From Lyophyllum atratum (lineage: Eukaryota; Basidiomycota; Agaricomycetes; Agaricales; Lyophyllaceae), in the NCBI GenBank assembly GCA_014905825.1, contig JACGCN010000032.1, positions 1 to 64,000 on the forward strand: a stretch of 64,000 bases of DNA, given 5' to 3'. A program made the translations under genes and the position numbers. The notes below the pieces were generated by a model that was not told the origin of the DNA, did not search any database, and worked only from the letters and a program-made list of their open reading frames with translations. This document shows positions 44,181 through 55,764 of the stretch, in pieces (position 1 is the first letter of the stretch; the number at the start of each line of letters is the position of its first letter).

Positions 44181-47100
44181 AACATCTGGTCCATCAGAGT
44201 CATTCATGCTCCACAAAGTTCCTATAGCCCCTTGAAACCCAGCAGCAATAAACCCCCCTGCCAAATGCATGGCTTCATCAATGAGCTTGGCATCCCCCAT
44301 GGCAGTCTCACACGCAGAGAGGAAGATGAACTTGGCTGAGGGGAGATTGGTGTTCAGGATCTTGCCTAGCTCAAGTCTACCATCAGCAAGTAGCAAGGCA
44401 CTTTTCAAGGGATCAATAGGATCCTGTTGGCCATGACAAGCAAGGTGGAGCCAGGAAGAGGTCTGCATGTGCATCAGAACATTTTCGATGGACCCTTCGG
44501 AATCAATGAGCTGGGTCAGTGTGTGGTTGCCAAGAGCTAGTTTCATTCTGTCAAGCTCTGCTTTGACTGATGAAAGCTTTGGCTGGTCTGGGACTTCCGT
44601 TATGCCCACAGCGGTAAAGGTGTCTAGGCTAGTGGCAGGCCTGGGCTTTCGCACTTGTATGAGTCCGCTGAGAGTAGATGTATAAGACTGGATGTATGGG
44701 CTGCCAATTCCAGCTGCTGCATGGATCGGTAGGGAGGTAAAAGGCCCTGCTGTACACCACCAAATTCTGCCTCCATGGATACCATTCTGATCATAATAAA
44801 TCTTTAGAAATGGTGATATGAAAATTACAATTTGGAGGACATACCTTTTGAAGACATATAAAAACTGGCTCGACAACTGATATCCATAATGCAGAAAGTA
44901 AATCCTGGAAATGGTTTATACTGGCAGGTGCACCTGCTTGCCTCAGCCTGCCAAACCGCGTAGCAATTCTGTTGGCCTGGAGACCTGACTGTAGCTTTCC
45001 TAGCCATTCAGCAGCTTTCTGAGGAGTGGCACCAGGGAGAGGAACACATAGTGGTTGTGAATCTGGCTTCAGAAGAACTAGTGCATGACAATAAGTCTGC
45101 GTGCAGTTAAGCACAATCACTGGCCCAGATGCTGCTGCCAATGAAAGATGCTCGTATGATGGGGACTTCAAAAAGTCCTTGAACCCATCATAGGACCTGA
45201 TTTCTGAAATCAAATTATTTCGCTTCAAAGCTAATGTGTGGTAGCTAGTTTGTGAGTTTGATTCTTGCCCTATTTCTGATTTCTGATCGACCTGGAGCAG
45301 CTTTTCTGAAATTTCCTTGAGTCTCGCAGCCACCTGAGGATAGGCAGTTAGAAGACCATCATCATCACTTTTTAGCTCCAAAGACTGCTGGTGGGTGACA
45401 GAGAGGCCTCTTTCAAGAAACGAAACAGCAGAATCATAGTTGCCAAAGTGAATGGCAATTACAGCGGCGATTGAGGATATAGGCCCAATTTGATGTTGCC
45501 TAAGAGTATAATGTCTGCTAGATATGGGACTTCCAACCCAGATTAAATCTGAGAGGACCTCAAATGCCTGAGTGAATGCTTGTAAAGAGATATGAAGGTT
45601 ATGCTTCACTTGGAGAAATGCAATCTCCAGTGCAGCCCTCCATGCCTTGGCTGGATGGGAAGACCCTGAAGTGATGGCCAGCTGAGAGAAAAACAGAAAA
45701 CTAGAATAGTCCCTGTGATTCTTGGTATGTTTATATTTTTTGCAAAACATATGAGCCAAGGCAGCTTGGTGAAGACAGAGATCAGCATGGCCTAAGGGCG
45801 TGTTTTCAAGAGCAAGTGTACGATACTGAACTGCAGCTTCGAGATCGTCAAGTCCACCCAGTTTTTTGTATCGCTTTGCATAACAATCTGCAAGACCAGT
45901 TTGGACATGGAATAAGTCATGGTGATTTGGAGCTATCTTTCCAAGGGCTAGCTTGTCATGTCTGAGAGCAGCCTCCAGGTCAGCCACTTGTTCAAGCTTT
46001 TCATACCGGAATTTATAAGAGAATGCAAGTCCTGCATGATATGTGTGGCAATCTGGATGATCTGCTGGTATTCCATTTACTGCCAGTTTATTGTATTCAA
46101 GAGCTGCATCCAAATCTTCAAGATCACCAAGTCTGTTGAATCTGTCTGTGTATGATGTACCAATAGCACTTTGCAAGGCAGGAAGATCTGGATGATCTAG
46201 AGGCATGCTTTCCAGAGCAAGCTTGTTCAATATGAGAGAGTTCTCCAGGTCAGACAAGTCACTGATCCTCTGATAGCGCTGTGTATATAACATTGCAAGA
46301 CTTTTCTGGAATGCACATAAGTCTGGATGGTTTGAGGGAGTTCCTGATATAGCAAGTTTACCGTAGCTGATAGCTGCTTCAAGACTATCCAGCTTCTGAA
46401 GCCGGTTGTAATGATCTGAATAAGCACGTGCAAGAGCTTCCTGAACCACAGGAAGATATGGATCATTTCCAGCTGTATTCTCCAAGGCCAATTTGTTGTA
46501 TTTTACAGCAGCCTCAAGGTCTTCCAGATTACCAAGTCTCCTATATCTGTCCGCTACTGAGACTGCAAGGGCTGCTTGGCGCTTTGGAAGATCAGGATGC
46601 CCTGCAGGAGTATTGTGCAGAGCTGATTCTTTCAAATTCAAGGAAGCCTCCAGATCAGACAGTTCTCCAAATCTCTGATATCTATTGGTGTATAGAACTG
46701 CAAGCCGTGCCTGGAAATCACGTAAATCATGGTGATCAGGTGGAGTAGCTGCCAGTGCAAGCTTCATATATCTCAGAGCGGCCTCAAGGTCTGATACCTT
46801 CCCAAGCCTTATGTAATGCTCTCTGTAGGTTATTGCAAGGCTAGCCTGGCGTGCAGGAAGTCCTGGATGACCTTCTGGTGTGTGTTCAACAGCCAGGATA
46901 TCATATTTCAGTGCTGTTTCGAGATCCCCAAGCTCACCAAATCTGTGGTGGCGAGTCGAGTATGTAACAGCAATAGCTGTATAACGCATAGGAAGATCAA
47001 AATGACCTTCAGGTGTACTAGCCAGAGCTATTTCGTGGTGTTCCACAGCGGCTTCGAGAGCTTCGACCGCTCCGAATCTCTGATAGCAGTATGTATAGAT

Positions 47101-47847
47101 ACCACCAAGTGCTGCTTGGAATTCAGCAAACTGTGGGTCATCGAGAGGTGTATTCTCTACCGCAGTTTGCTGATACATCAACGCTGCCTGGAGATCTTCA
47201 ACGTTCCCAAGTCTATGGTAGCGATCTTGGAACACAAGAGCAAGACCAGACAGACGTGCAGATAGCATCGAGTCGTCTGCAGATGTCTGCTGAACAGCTG
47301 CTTCTCGATGTTCGAGCGCAGCGCCAAGATCATCTAGATGCCCAACTCTTTGAAAGCGTCTATGATAGGAGATCGCAAGCTCCGTATGACGATCAGGTAG
47401 TCTATGATCGTCCGCAGACGTGTCCTCGAGGGTGGACGTTTGATAACCCAGAGCCTTCTCAAGGTCACTGAGCATCCCAAGTGTCTCGTAGCGATCTTTA
47501 TACAATAATCCAAGGACCTCCTGGCAATACGCGATTGCGACATGACCCGGAGGCGCTGCGTTCAGAGCAGCCTCGTGATAACTTATACTGAAGTCAAGGT
47601 CCTTCAGATCTTCAGTCAGCCGATACAGCTGCCTGTATGCGAACGCAACTGCCGCTTGGTGTAGCGGAAGATCGCGGTGCGACAGAGGGGTCGCATCGAC
47701 ACTGGCCTTACCATGCATCAGAGCAGCCTGCAGGTCAGCCATGACGTGGTGCGCCAGGAATCTACGAATATATGCGAGACCCAGCTGGTAAAGGTTTCCC
47801 GGAAATCCGGGATGCCCCAGCGGACTAATCGATACGAAAGCTTTCAT
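44178..47847 (-). CDS. TPR-CHAT protein, truncated by a transposon
   Basis: Two exons, 47847-44845 and 44801-44178, with a 43-bp intron; 1208 aa as it stands, about 1257 before insertion. Residues about 60-720 are some 14 tandem tetratricopeptide-like units of about 46 residues (DLEAALRYMKLALAATP-type helices alternating with LAxxYxxRYxRxG). Residues about 960 to the end are a CHAT (caspase/separase-clan) protease domain: GRIWWCTAGPFTSLPIHAA, catalytic His in WLHLACHGQQ (about 1124), catalytic Cys in IFLSACETAMGDAK (about 1165). The element supplies a TAA right after GPDV, removing the last 49 residues of the domain. Both catalytic residues remain. Base composition is clearly more AT-rich than neighbouring Bro1. 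An upstream exon before 47847 is possible. Relatives are expanded in agaricomycetes; substrate unknown. Confidence 0.88.
44181..44188. repeat. target-site duplication, right copy
   Basis: AACATCTG; on the minus strand it is the CAGATGTT inside codons Pro-Asp-Val of the CHAT gene. Confidence 0.93.
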
Positions 47848-50205
47848 CTGGTTGATATCTGAATCCTCTTTGGTCTTTCAAAAAGTCACGATGAGCTGTT
47901 TAAAGGATACAATGAATATGAGCCGCGTACTTCGTTGATTTCAGCGGGCCCTTCAAGTTGTGTGACCTCCTCCGAGGCATCACGATGATCGATCCTGAAA
48001 TAATTCTTTAGGACGATGGGAGATGACGCAGTAGTTCTATGGGCGCACCTTTCTTCGACCTGGCTGTCCTTTTTCTCTACCATATCTGCCATTATTGGAT
48101 CGACGGTTGTGGAAAGGAACAAGAGATGTTGTGCTGTATTTGTGACGAGTTGTTCTGTAGCGATGGTGACTTCGATGTCCGCTACAAGTTCGTCTTGTCC
48201 AACTTCCAAGTCTTGTCTTTGAATTCTACATCTACCAAGGAACTTTCCCCTCGGTCTCTGCATGGGAATATGACTGTTCTCAGACAACCCAACCCCGCTT
48301 TTCGTGTCCAACCATGAAAACGCCCCTCGTGACCCTTTGGGATATCTAGGCTCACCTGACGATTTTCCCTCGCTTTTGTTACAGTCTTGCCCTGTCTGTG
48401 ACTTGAAGCGTCTTTCTCTGACTGATAACCAGACTTCGCGTGTTTCCACTCTTCCCGTTTTTCGTATTAGGCACACTCCCACAACTAAGGTCGAGGGCAG
48501 GACATTCCTCGAAAATAATGCCGTCCATCAAGCGCAGACGCGGTGTAAAAAGCGAGACCCATGGTATGTAGTCCTCTAAGACAGGATGAGAACTTACGTA
48601 TTGAATTGTTCGTCAGTCACCGGGTACAAAAGGGCGAAACGGAAAGGTCATGATTCTTGAAGTATGATTTGTTTTGTGAGCTTCCGTGAGGGCGGCGCGC
48701 ATCGGGTAGCTATTAACGATGCATTTGCGTTCCATAGGTTCGTATCCTCCCTTGTACCCATTGATATGCGTCCAGTAGCGCAAGCGCAATCGATCTTACT
48801 TTCTGAAGAAGCCATGCGGAATCGTCCAGGATCAAGATACCGTGAGTCACCTTCGTTTATAACATCGACGTCTCGCTCATGGTCGACCTTGATAGTCATG
48901 GAAGAACGCCTGGACCTTGAATCGAACCCCGCGCTGCGGCGAGCGGTGTCCTGGTTGTGGAAAGATGACAGTCGAACCCGGATTTAATGGGCCATATCTA
49001 TCTTCCGCGACTGAACGAAACCCCCGCGTTGAAGTTGTCAACTCTTCATCAAGGCGCCTTGTCAACTTTCGTAATACGGGACTCTACTTCATGTTCCTCG
49101 ACTATCGGATTTCCGAAACGCACCGTTTTATTCGCCAACCAATCTATTCGATCGTAGGATATTTGACCCCGGTTCTCATTGCGCGCCGGCCGGGGCCCAA
49201 GGATGGAGACCAGATGGCGACAAAAAAAGGATGACACTCATCGATAGGCCATCTGAAGTCGAATGGGAATCAGCGTGGAAACTGAGGAATATCGAGCCGA
49301 TGACGAACCTCCCTCGAGCCATGACGGTTGAACTTGTGTTGGTTATGCTCGTGAGCACAAATTCTTCGTCATTGGGTGCGTCAGAATAGCTCACGTCGCG
49401 GCAAATTTTGAAACCCTACACCGATGGCCTCGTCCTTCGTCTAATCGTGGTTCACTTCCTCCTTCGAGGACACCATGCGTTTGAAGTTTCCTGGTTATCC
49501 GGGCAAACAAATTTGGTGAAGGATATGTGGTCGATGTCGTTACCCATTTCGAAAGCATGAGGGTCGGTTGTTGGAAGTGTATAGAGCGTTTTCAGCGCCC
49601 AACAGTAGCGGACGCGACGCGTCGCGGGTAAAATTGGGGGAAGGCATTGTATCTATGACCAAAACGAAGGTCGTCCGCTTTGTCTGAATATCAAAGTTGG
49701 TCAGAGAATATGAGTTGACGATCAAACACATCGGGTCTCCCTGGATTAGTTTGGGGCTTGTGCCAGATCCCGGAATTTAATGTCGCTAAAAAGTAACTAG
49801 CTAAGGAGATCGGACGTCGATGAGATTAATATCTTGCACTTAAAAGCGCCACAACAGAGCAGGGCTGAAAAGGGATAGAATTGCTACAGTGATTTAATTA
49901 ACAGCAGACCGATCTATGATAGGTATATCGTAAAAGAGGGAGGGCGAAATATCCATAATATGTCATGACGGGGTATGTGTGAACAAAAAGGCGAGGCGAG
50001 AAAAAAATCCAGCGATACAGTGGTTCGATGCGATGATCCTAGTTGATACAGTTGTACGCGGCCGTGTGCGCGAAGGGAGACAAGGGACACTTTATGGGTA
50101 CGCAGTTGTGAGTGTGTATAGTTTTGCGAGTCGTGGTTTTGAATGGAGGAACTCCAAGCTGTACACTCCAGAGTGCGGAGCCAAAGCGTGAGACGAGGCG
50201 CCAAT
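47848..50205. other. 2.4-kb region without a confident gene
   Basis: The first 600 bp hold a minus-strand open frame (48482-47886; e.g. LEVGQDELVADIEVTIATEQ, TNTAQHLLFLSTTVD) that could be an N-terminal exon of the TPR-CHAT gene, but no splice joins it in frame. 48600-49900 has only scattered short frames; nothing recognised. Confidence 0.35.
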
Positions 50206-51147
50206 TTACTTGCCAGCGGCAGCCAGATTAAGCGCGCCGAGAACGACCTCCCATGCCAGGTCGATCGTGTCCCACAGCTCGGGGTCGTGGAGTCCGAGGG
50301 CGGCCATGTTCTGCCATAGCTCCTTGACGTGCGCAGCATGGGTTGTCAAGGTGTGGAGATTCGATGACGCAGAGGAGCAGAGGTAGGAGGACAGTTGATG
50401 GAGAGTAGAACCTGACGCGAGGGCACCTTGCACCGCCTCGTGAGAAAGAGATTGGAGGAACCCGGACGGCATGGGGAAGAGTGCCTTCAGGACGGATTCT
50501 AGTCGGTGGTGGTACATGAAGGAATGGAGGATGGCGAAGGCCGCAGGGGATGGAATGGAGAGAGGCAGCACTGGTAATTGTAGTGTCGGCGAGTGCGGCT
50601 GCTGGTGGGAAGGTGGCAGCCGAGGAAGCTGAGCGCATTGAGATGCGAGAACCAGCGAGTGCACTGGGAAGAGCATTGCCTGGTCGCTGGGGTTTTTCGA
50701 AGAAGACACGGCAAGGACGTGGGTGGGGTAAGTGGGCTGGGCTCCCGATGAGCCGCGAAGAGGAACTGAAAGGGAGGCTGGTAGACGGGATCGAGGCATC
50801 GAGGTCGGCATGTGCGATGGTGCTAGTGCAGACAATCCTGCGAGCATTCTAAGGGGCGCACCATGCGGATTAGTTCATGTGATGGCGTGGAATGTAGATA
50901 AAAAGTTGACATACTCGTTTGCCCTCGGTCGGAGACCCCTTCGGATGTACTCTGCTGGTACGCTGGCGAGCTCTGGAGCCACAGCAGTGATAGCATCGCG
51001 CGACACCTCAGCGAAGGGTGGGCGTGCAAGAGTCCGGGGAAGCTGGACGGTGGGGGACGGGGGAGCGGGCGATGCGACGGATCTGCGCTGGGAGTGGGTG
51101 TAGCTGTGCTTGTCAAAAGCAGTGGGATGCGACGCGACTTGGAACAT
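50206..51147 (-). CDS. clp1: Clp1-like (clampless1) protein
   Basis: Two exons, 51147-50915 and 50848-50206, give 291 aa. The donor GTATGT inside AACGAGTATG gives RPRANEMLAGLSALAPS in frame. Blocks I recognise from basidiomycete Clp1 proteins are EYIRRGLRPRANEM, PASLSVPLRG, PTYPTHVLAVSS, LFPVHSLVLASQCAQLPRLP, LPVLPLSIPSPAAFAILHSF and HAAHVKELWQNMAALGLHDP followed by LWDTIDLAWEVVLGAL. In Coprinopsis and Ustilago Clp1 acts downstream of the mating-type homeodomain proteins and is needed for clamp-cell formation and dikaryon growth. It is a member of a small family, so orthology to the mating regulator itself is not certain. A TATA element lies upstream. Confidence 0.78.
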
Positions 51148-54100
51148 CGTGATAGTAGTAGTAGAAGTCGGTGCAATGATTGAGCTGTGCAGCTGAGTGA
51201 AGATAAAAGTATTTCGTGCATGGGTTATATATACAGACTCATGCAGAACAAGCGATCGAGATCTGCTTTTAACCCCTTTTCGGCCATTCGTTTGTTGACT
51301 TTCCTTATCCAGGGTCGTGATAGTGGCTTCGTCCCTTTCCTCCCTTTGCATTTGGATGTTCTTGTTCGTTGATCCCAGTCAATCCTGGTCAGACGTGCAA
51401 AGAAGCTACGCCATAATCTGTCACCATCCCAACCCCTTGTACTGTCCTGGCTAACGGTGAAGTCGTTATATTCCACACTACAAGCCATTTCACACGTAGT
51501 GCTCCATAACGGGGATCTCATGGACCTACAACCTTGACTCGTATCACCATGGGTCTGTACGAATTGATAACTTCCATGGGATTTCATGACAGAACGAAGA
51601 CGGGGACGCAACGTTTCCTCGGTTACTTTCCGTCGGGACCCTCCTTCCTTTTTAAGGTTCCTTGTCATCACCACGATTATGTTCCCAATGTTGCAATTCC
51701 CTTGTTCCTTGGGAGGGTCTGCCTTTCACTCAGCTCATGCGGACATAAACTCTGATTATATAGGGCCCTAAAATCACCGTACTCCGTCTTTCGAAACACG
51801 CGAGTCCACTTTCCTTGTCCCTCGCCTCCTAGACGCCGCCCGCTACTTTAGCGCCCGCGAGTCACGCAAATGACACTCAGGACTGGAATCGTCGGCGGGG
51901 CCGGGTGCATCACATCGTTCTATCATGTTACGAAATGATATGGTGAGTTATCGGAGCACTCTCTCTCAGGTAGCCTAAATGGACAGCCGACGACCAGGAT
52001 GGGCTCATCTGCTGTGCTAGCCCATTCTCCAAAAGGAAAGCCCGCTGATTGTTCGAACATCGGAAGAATGGCGAGCAGTGTTCCACCACTGTCAGAATAA
52101 CAATGGAAAAAGTCAGTACCGTCCGGAGCCCTACCCTCAACCAGCCTCAACCTACATTCATTCATTTTACTCAATTCACCATCTTCCGATCCGCAGTACA
52201 TGGGTCATTTCTCGTCACCCATATATCTTATTGTGCCTTCTCCTTCCCAGATGGTCGACTTCGCGGAATCATTCACAGCTGCCATCCCACAGCCCCTTGG
52301 TGGTTATCCCGACCCCACATGGCGTGTCGTCACATTTCCGAACTATGAAGTTCTCGTCTCCTGTTCACATCGTTATATGATGTGACTTCATGGACACTAT
52401 TATCACGGTCTCTTATCAGATCAGGCCCTATGACCATCCTTTTCTCCCCGTTAGGCATTGCTACCTCTCCGACGTTTTCTTACCAGAGCAAGTCCTCGCA
52501 CGTAAGTCGAACGCACCTGCATTTAGGTTGCGAACCACTGATCAGTAGCTCCATTAGTAACCGCATATGCCGTACTAATCTAAGCTCTCCATTCTTAAGC
52601 CCCATATCCGTCCATTTACCAAGTCTCCCATCCACGAACTTGGCTCTAGCGTTGATTTACCCTATGCGATCTACAATCGTGGGATCACCGAACTTCAAAT
52701 GTCTTCTGACATGCGGTCTCGCGTCTGCGCCACACTCTCAAAATTGGTAATCACAGAGTGAATCCTACGGTCTCTGGCCACTAGACCAGGCCTCCACCTA
52801 CGTATTCTCGAGCTCAAGGCGCGGCGGAAGGCACAGTATCTGGATTCCGACTATCTTCTGTCTTCGATGTCACAGGGAACCTAATACACCAATGCCGATC
52901 TGCCTCGGCCTTTGGCGGATTATCTGATCCACACTGCAGCGACGCCCACAAACATCCTCGGTATGCCACATTCTTTCCGCCGGCACCCAGCAGCGACGCC
53001 CACAAACATCCTCATTGCAAGGCTCGTGAGCATCCGATATGTTATGCGTTTTCCGCCGGCATTCTCGGCCGTTCCATTGCCCTTCGTACGCCTACGAATG
53101 ATCACCCAAAAACCCGCCATTCGACCCGACGAAGCTTAACGGGGTCCGTCCTTCCCTTCCCACCTATCTGCCTTCACACGCCTGCTGAAAAGTCATCATA
53201 AAGCGATGCACACTCGGTTTCTAGGAGCACATGATAGAACAGCCTTCAGGTCCCCCAGGCGTTCCTTTTCTGGTGCCCGGGCGCCTATGTGGTGTCGTGG
53301 CATGGACCGCCTTTTGGCCGCTCGATAGCTCCCCATGTTGTTCGCACATGGGCAGTGGAGAATTACATTTCTGGGACGTCATTTACGTCGTCATGAAAGG
53401 TTCGGCATACGGTGGTTCGCGGGCATCTGTTCCTACTACGGCTACATGTCTTTTGTGTGTAACGCGATTACATATCTCAGTAATCTGAACGATCGAGCGT
53501 TGGCATCGTCTCCCCACACGTCTGGTTCCGCCAATCACGATGGAGGGCTCGGGGGTGATAACGACATCACACCCCCAGTTCAATCAGGTTACACATGAAC
53601 AGTTACAGGACCAGAAGGACCCCGTTCGAGTGCCTGCTAGTAGGCGACGAGTGACTAATGTCAACCGCTGCACTTACGCGAAGCCACGCCCTGCATTCGA
53701 TCGCTTCGACTCACAGTATCAGACTTCCTGGATGCAAGAGCCATCACCACGGGGGGCGCTAATTAACGAAGTGAGTCATTGCGCGTCGCTTGCTAGGAAT
53801 GATGAACTGTGTGTATCTGGTTTCTGACGTGATGCGGAGGGCCGCTAGGCGAACGTTAGGAGTTCCTGCTATCTATCTGGTCAGCGAGCTGTTTGTTGAG
53901 GGATACCGACTCGGAGCGATGCTCAAGGGATGGGATCGTGGCACCGACGTGGGTTCTATCAGATGAACATGAATGGAATCATCACTTATGACTCGGTAAT
54001 CCTCTAGAGCGGGAGATTTTCTGGTATATGGAGCGTGCAAAGTACACGGCCTTTAAATGTGTAGCCACTAGAGGCAAATTTCAAAGTCTTAGGCCAAGGA

Positions 54101-54653
54101 AGCCGTGCGATATTTTTTAGAACACTGGACAGGGAAATTTGAGGAAATTACGAACATAGTAACGATTGCCACAACACCATTGTGCTGACGAACCACAAAA
54201 GACACTAGCGAAATAGCTTTCATGGAGCCTTAAAATATAATCGCGAGGTGTTTTTTTTTCGAATCATCGCCGTGTAATGATTCAATCCAACGTAGTGCTG
54301 AAGCCTCAGGCTAGGACAAGACGTGGGGAGAAGAGGAAGAGAGGGGTGGCGGCATGATGGCGAAGAGGGTGCTGGCATTTGCCATTGCTGAATAAAAGTG
54401 CGTTTCCGAAGACGACCTGAAAATTTGGAAAATCGCTTCCATTCGACTTGAAGTCTTCAGTGCACCTACAGAAAGGAGGTATGTAGGGAATGATGTGTCT
54501 GTCTAGGAGAAACTAAGTGCATCCCCACTCATTCGCGGAGTGTCGATCATGACAGTCTGACATTCGGTGTCTGACGTCACGGGAATTCCTCTTCAGTCTC
54601 ACCGTCACTATCACTACCGCTGCGTTCTACCCTATCCTCGTCACCCAGAAATC
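51148..54653. other. 3.5-kb gene-poor region with decayed coding traces
   Basis: Short plus-strand pieces look coding but cannot be joined: 52251-52380 (IPQPLGGYPDPTWRVVTFPN), about 52620-52760 (LPYAIYNRGITELQMSSDMR) and 53335-53480 (GSGELHFWDVIYVVMKG). They may be the remains of one gene. A 23-bp direct repeat (starting CAGCGACGCCCACAAACATC) occurs at 52937-52959 and 52990-53012. 53830-54650 shows nothing coding. Confidence 0.35.
51224..51234 (-). promoter_or_regulatory. TATA box of the Clp1-like gene
   Basis: TATATATAACC on the minus strand, about 77 bases before the ATG at 51147; no intervening ATG in a good context. Confidence 0.5.
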
Positions 54654-55590
54654 ATGCCTCCATCTGCGTTGATTCTTATTGCCGACGGGACCGAAGAGAT
54701 AGAGTTGTGCGTCATGTTTAGCCTTGGGAATTTAACATCTAATTGCCCGAATCTCTCAGTACCACCACCTACGACACTCTGGTGCGGGCAGGGGTTTTAA
54801 CAACATCTGCATTCGTTCCGGGGAAAGACACGGCGAAGTCTGAGAGCCCACCCTTTGCGAAAGGCTCCCGTGGGATCAACATCCTGCCAGATTCCTTCTT
54901 GGATCACGACTGTGGCCCTGTCCGTCCGTCTTGTGATAATTTGGATACCAAACCCGACTGATACCATGGCACTGCTGCAGGGCAGATATGACCTCTTAGT
55001 CATCCCAGGTGGCGCTGTGGGTGCTGATACGATATCGAAGAACAAGATGGTTCAGAAGTTTGTGGTAGAGTACCTGGCTAAAAAGAAGATGGTCGGCATG
55101 ATCTGTGCTGGTTGAGAGGGTTTCTTTTTCTACTTCACTTCGACTGTGCTGATGGGCCTGACCTAGGCAGCCTCGCGGCCCTAACTTCAGGCCTCCCGAA
55201 ACAGCGTCTAACATCACATCCCAGCGTCAAGAAGGAGTTGGAAGAAGGCATGCTTATCAAATTACACCTCGAAGACAATGCCGCTCACAATAAAATCCTT
55301 GAAAGACTTTGAATACTCAGAAGAGCCGGTTGTGGTATCGGGTAATCTGGTGACGAGGTATGTATGCACGATCGTGGCCCTGTAGATCCTGTTGCTGATT
55401 CCCAGTTGATTAGTCGTGGTCCTGGTCAGTCTCATCACTTGGTGATTGAACAATGTCGGCAGTCTCCTAACTTCGTTGAGTAGGGACCGCCTTTCCGTTC
55501 GCCCTCACTCTAGTCGAACGGCTGTGCGGGGCGGATAAACGAGCCGAGGTGTACAAACCGCTGATATTCCCTCCCGGCACCCCCTTCTAA
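54654..55590 (+). CDS. DJ-1/PfpI family protein
   Basis: Seven exons, 54654-54706, 54760-54919, 54981-55110, 55167-55247, 55306-55357, 55414-55424 (11 bases) and 55484-55590, give 197 aa, the size of human DJ-1. ALILIADGTEEIEF starts the fold with the conserved Glu. YDLLVIPGGAVGAD and the nucleophile elbow MVGMICAGSLAALTSGLPK (reactive Cys in ICAG) follow, then LTSHPSVKKELEE, DFEYSEEPVVVSGNLVTSRG and PGTAFPFALTLVERLCGADK. DJ-1 proteins protect against oxidative or carbonyl damage, some as glyoxalases; which role applies is unknown. The fourth intron begins with GC (GAAG|GCATGC), needed to keep ELEE-DFEYSEEP in frame. The 11-base exon is fixed by the invariant SRGPGT motif on both sides. Confidence 0.9.
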
Positions 55591-55764
55591 GTTGTCAGGA
55601 GTCAATTAAAAATGTTGTGCTTGTATGAAAAAGCAAGAAGCGAAGAGCATAATTTCCAAACTATGTCATCGAGTGGTTATTCATCTCCTATAATTGCATC
55701 TAGTGGATAAGTCTCAGAATAGAGTGAACGTGTCGGAAAGGCAAGAAATAGTGGTGTAGGGGAT

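Noticed and set aside
47886..48482. N-terminal exon of the TPR-CHAT gene
   Set aside because: Coding-like, but no donor/acceptor pair brings it into frame with 47847; left as a possibility only.
48915..48945. GGGTTCGATTC box (minus) suggesting a tRNA T-arm
   Set aside because: Stem halves are not complementary and no other tRNA parts are nearby.
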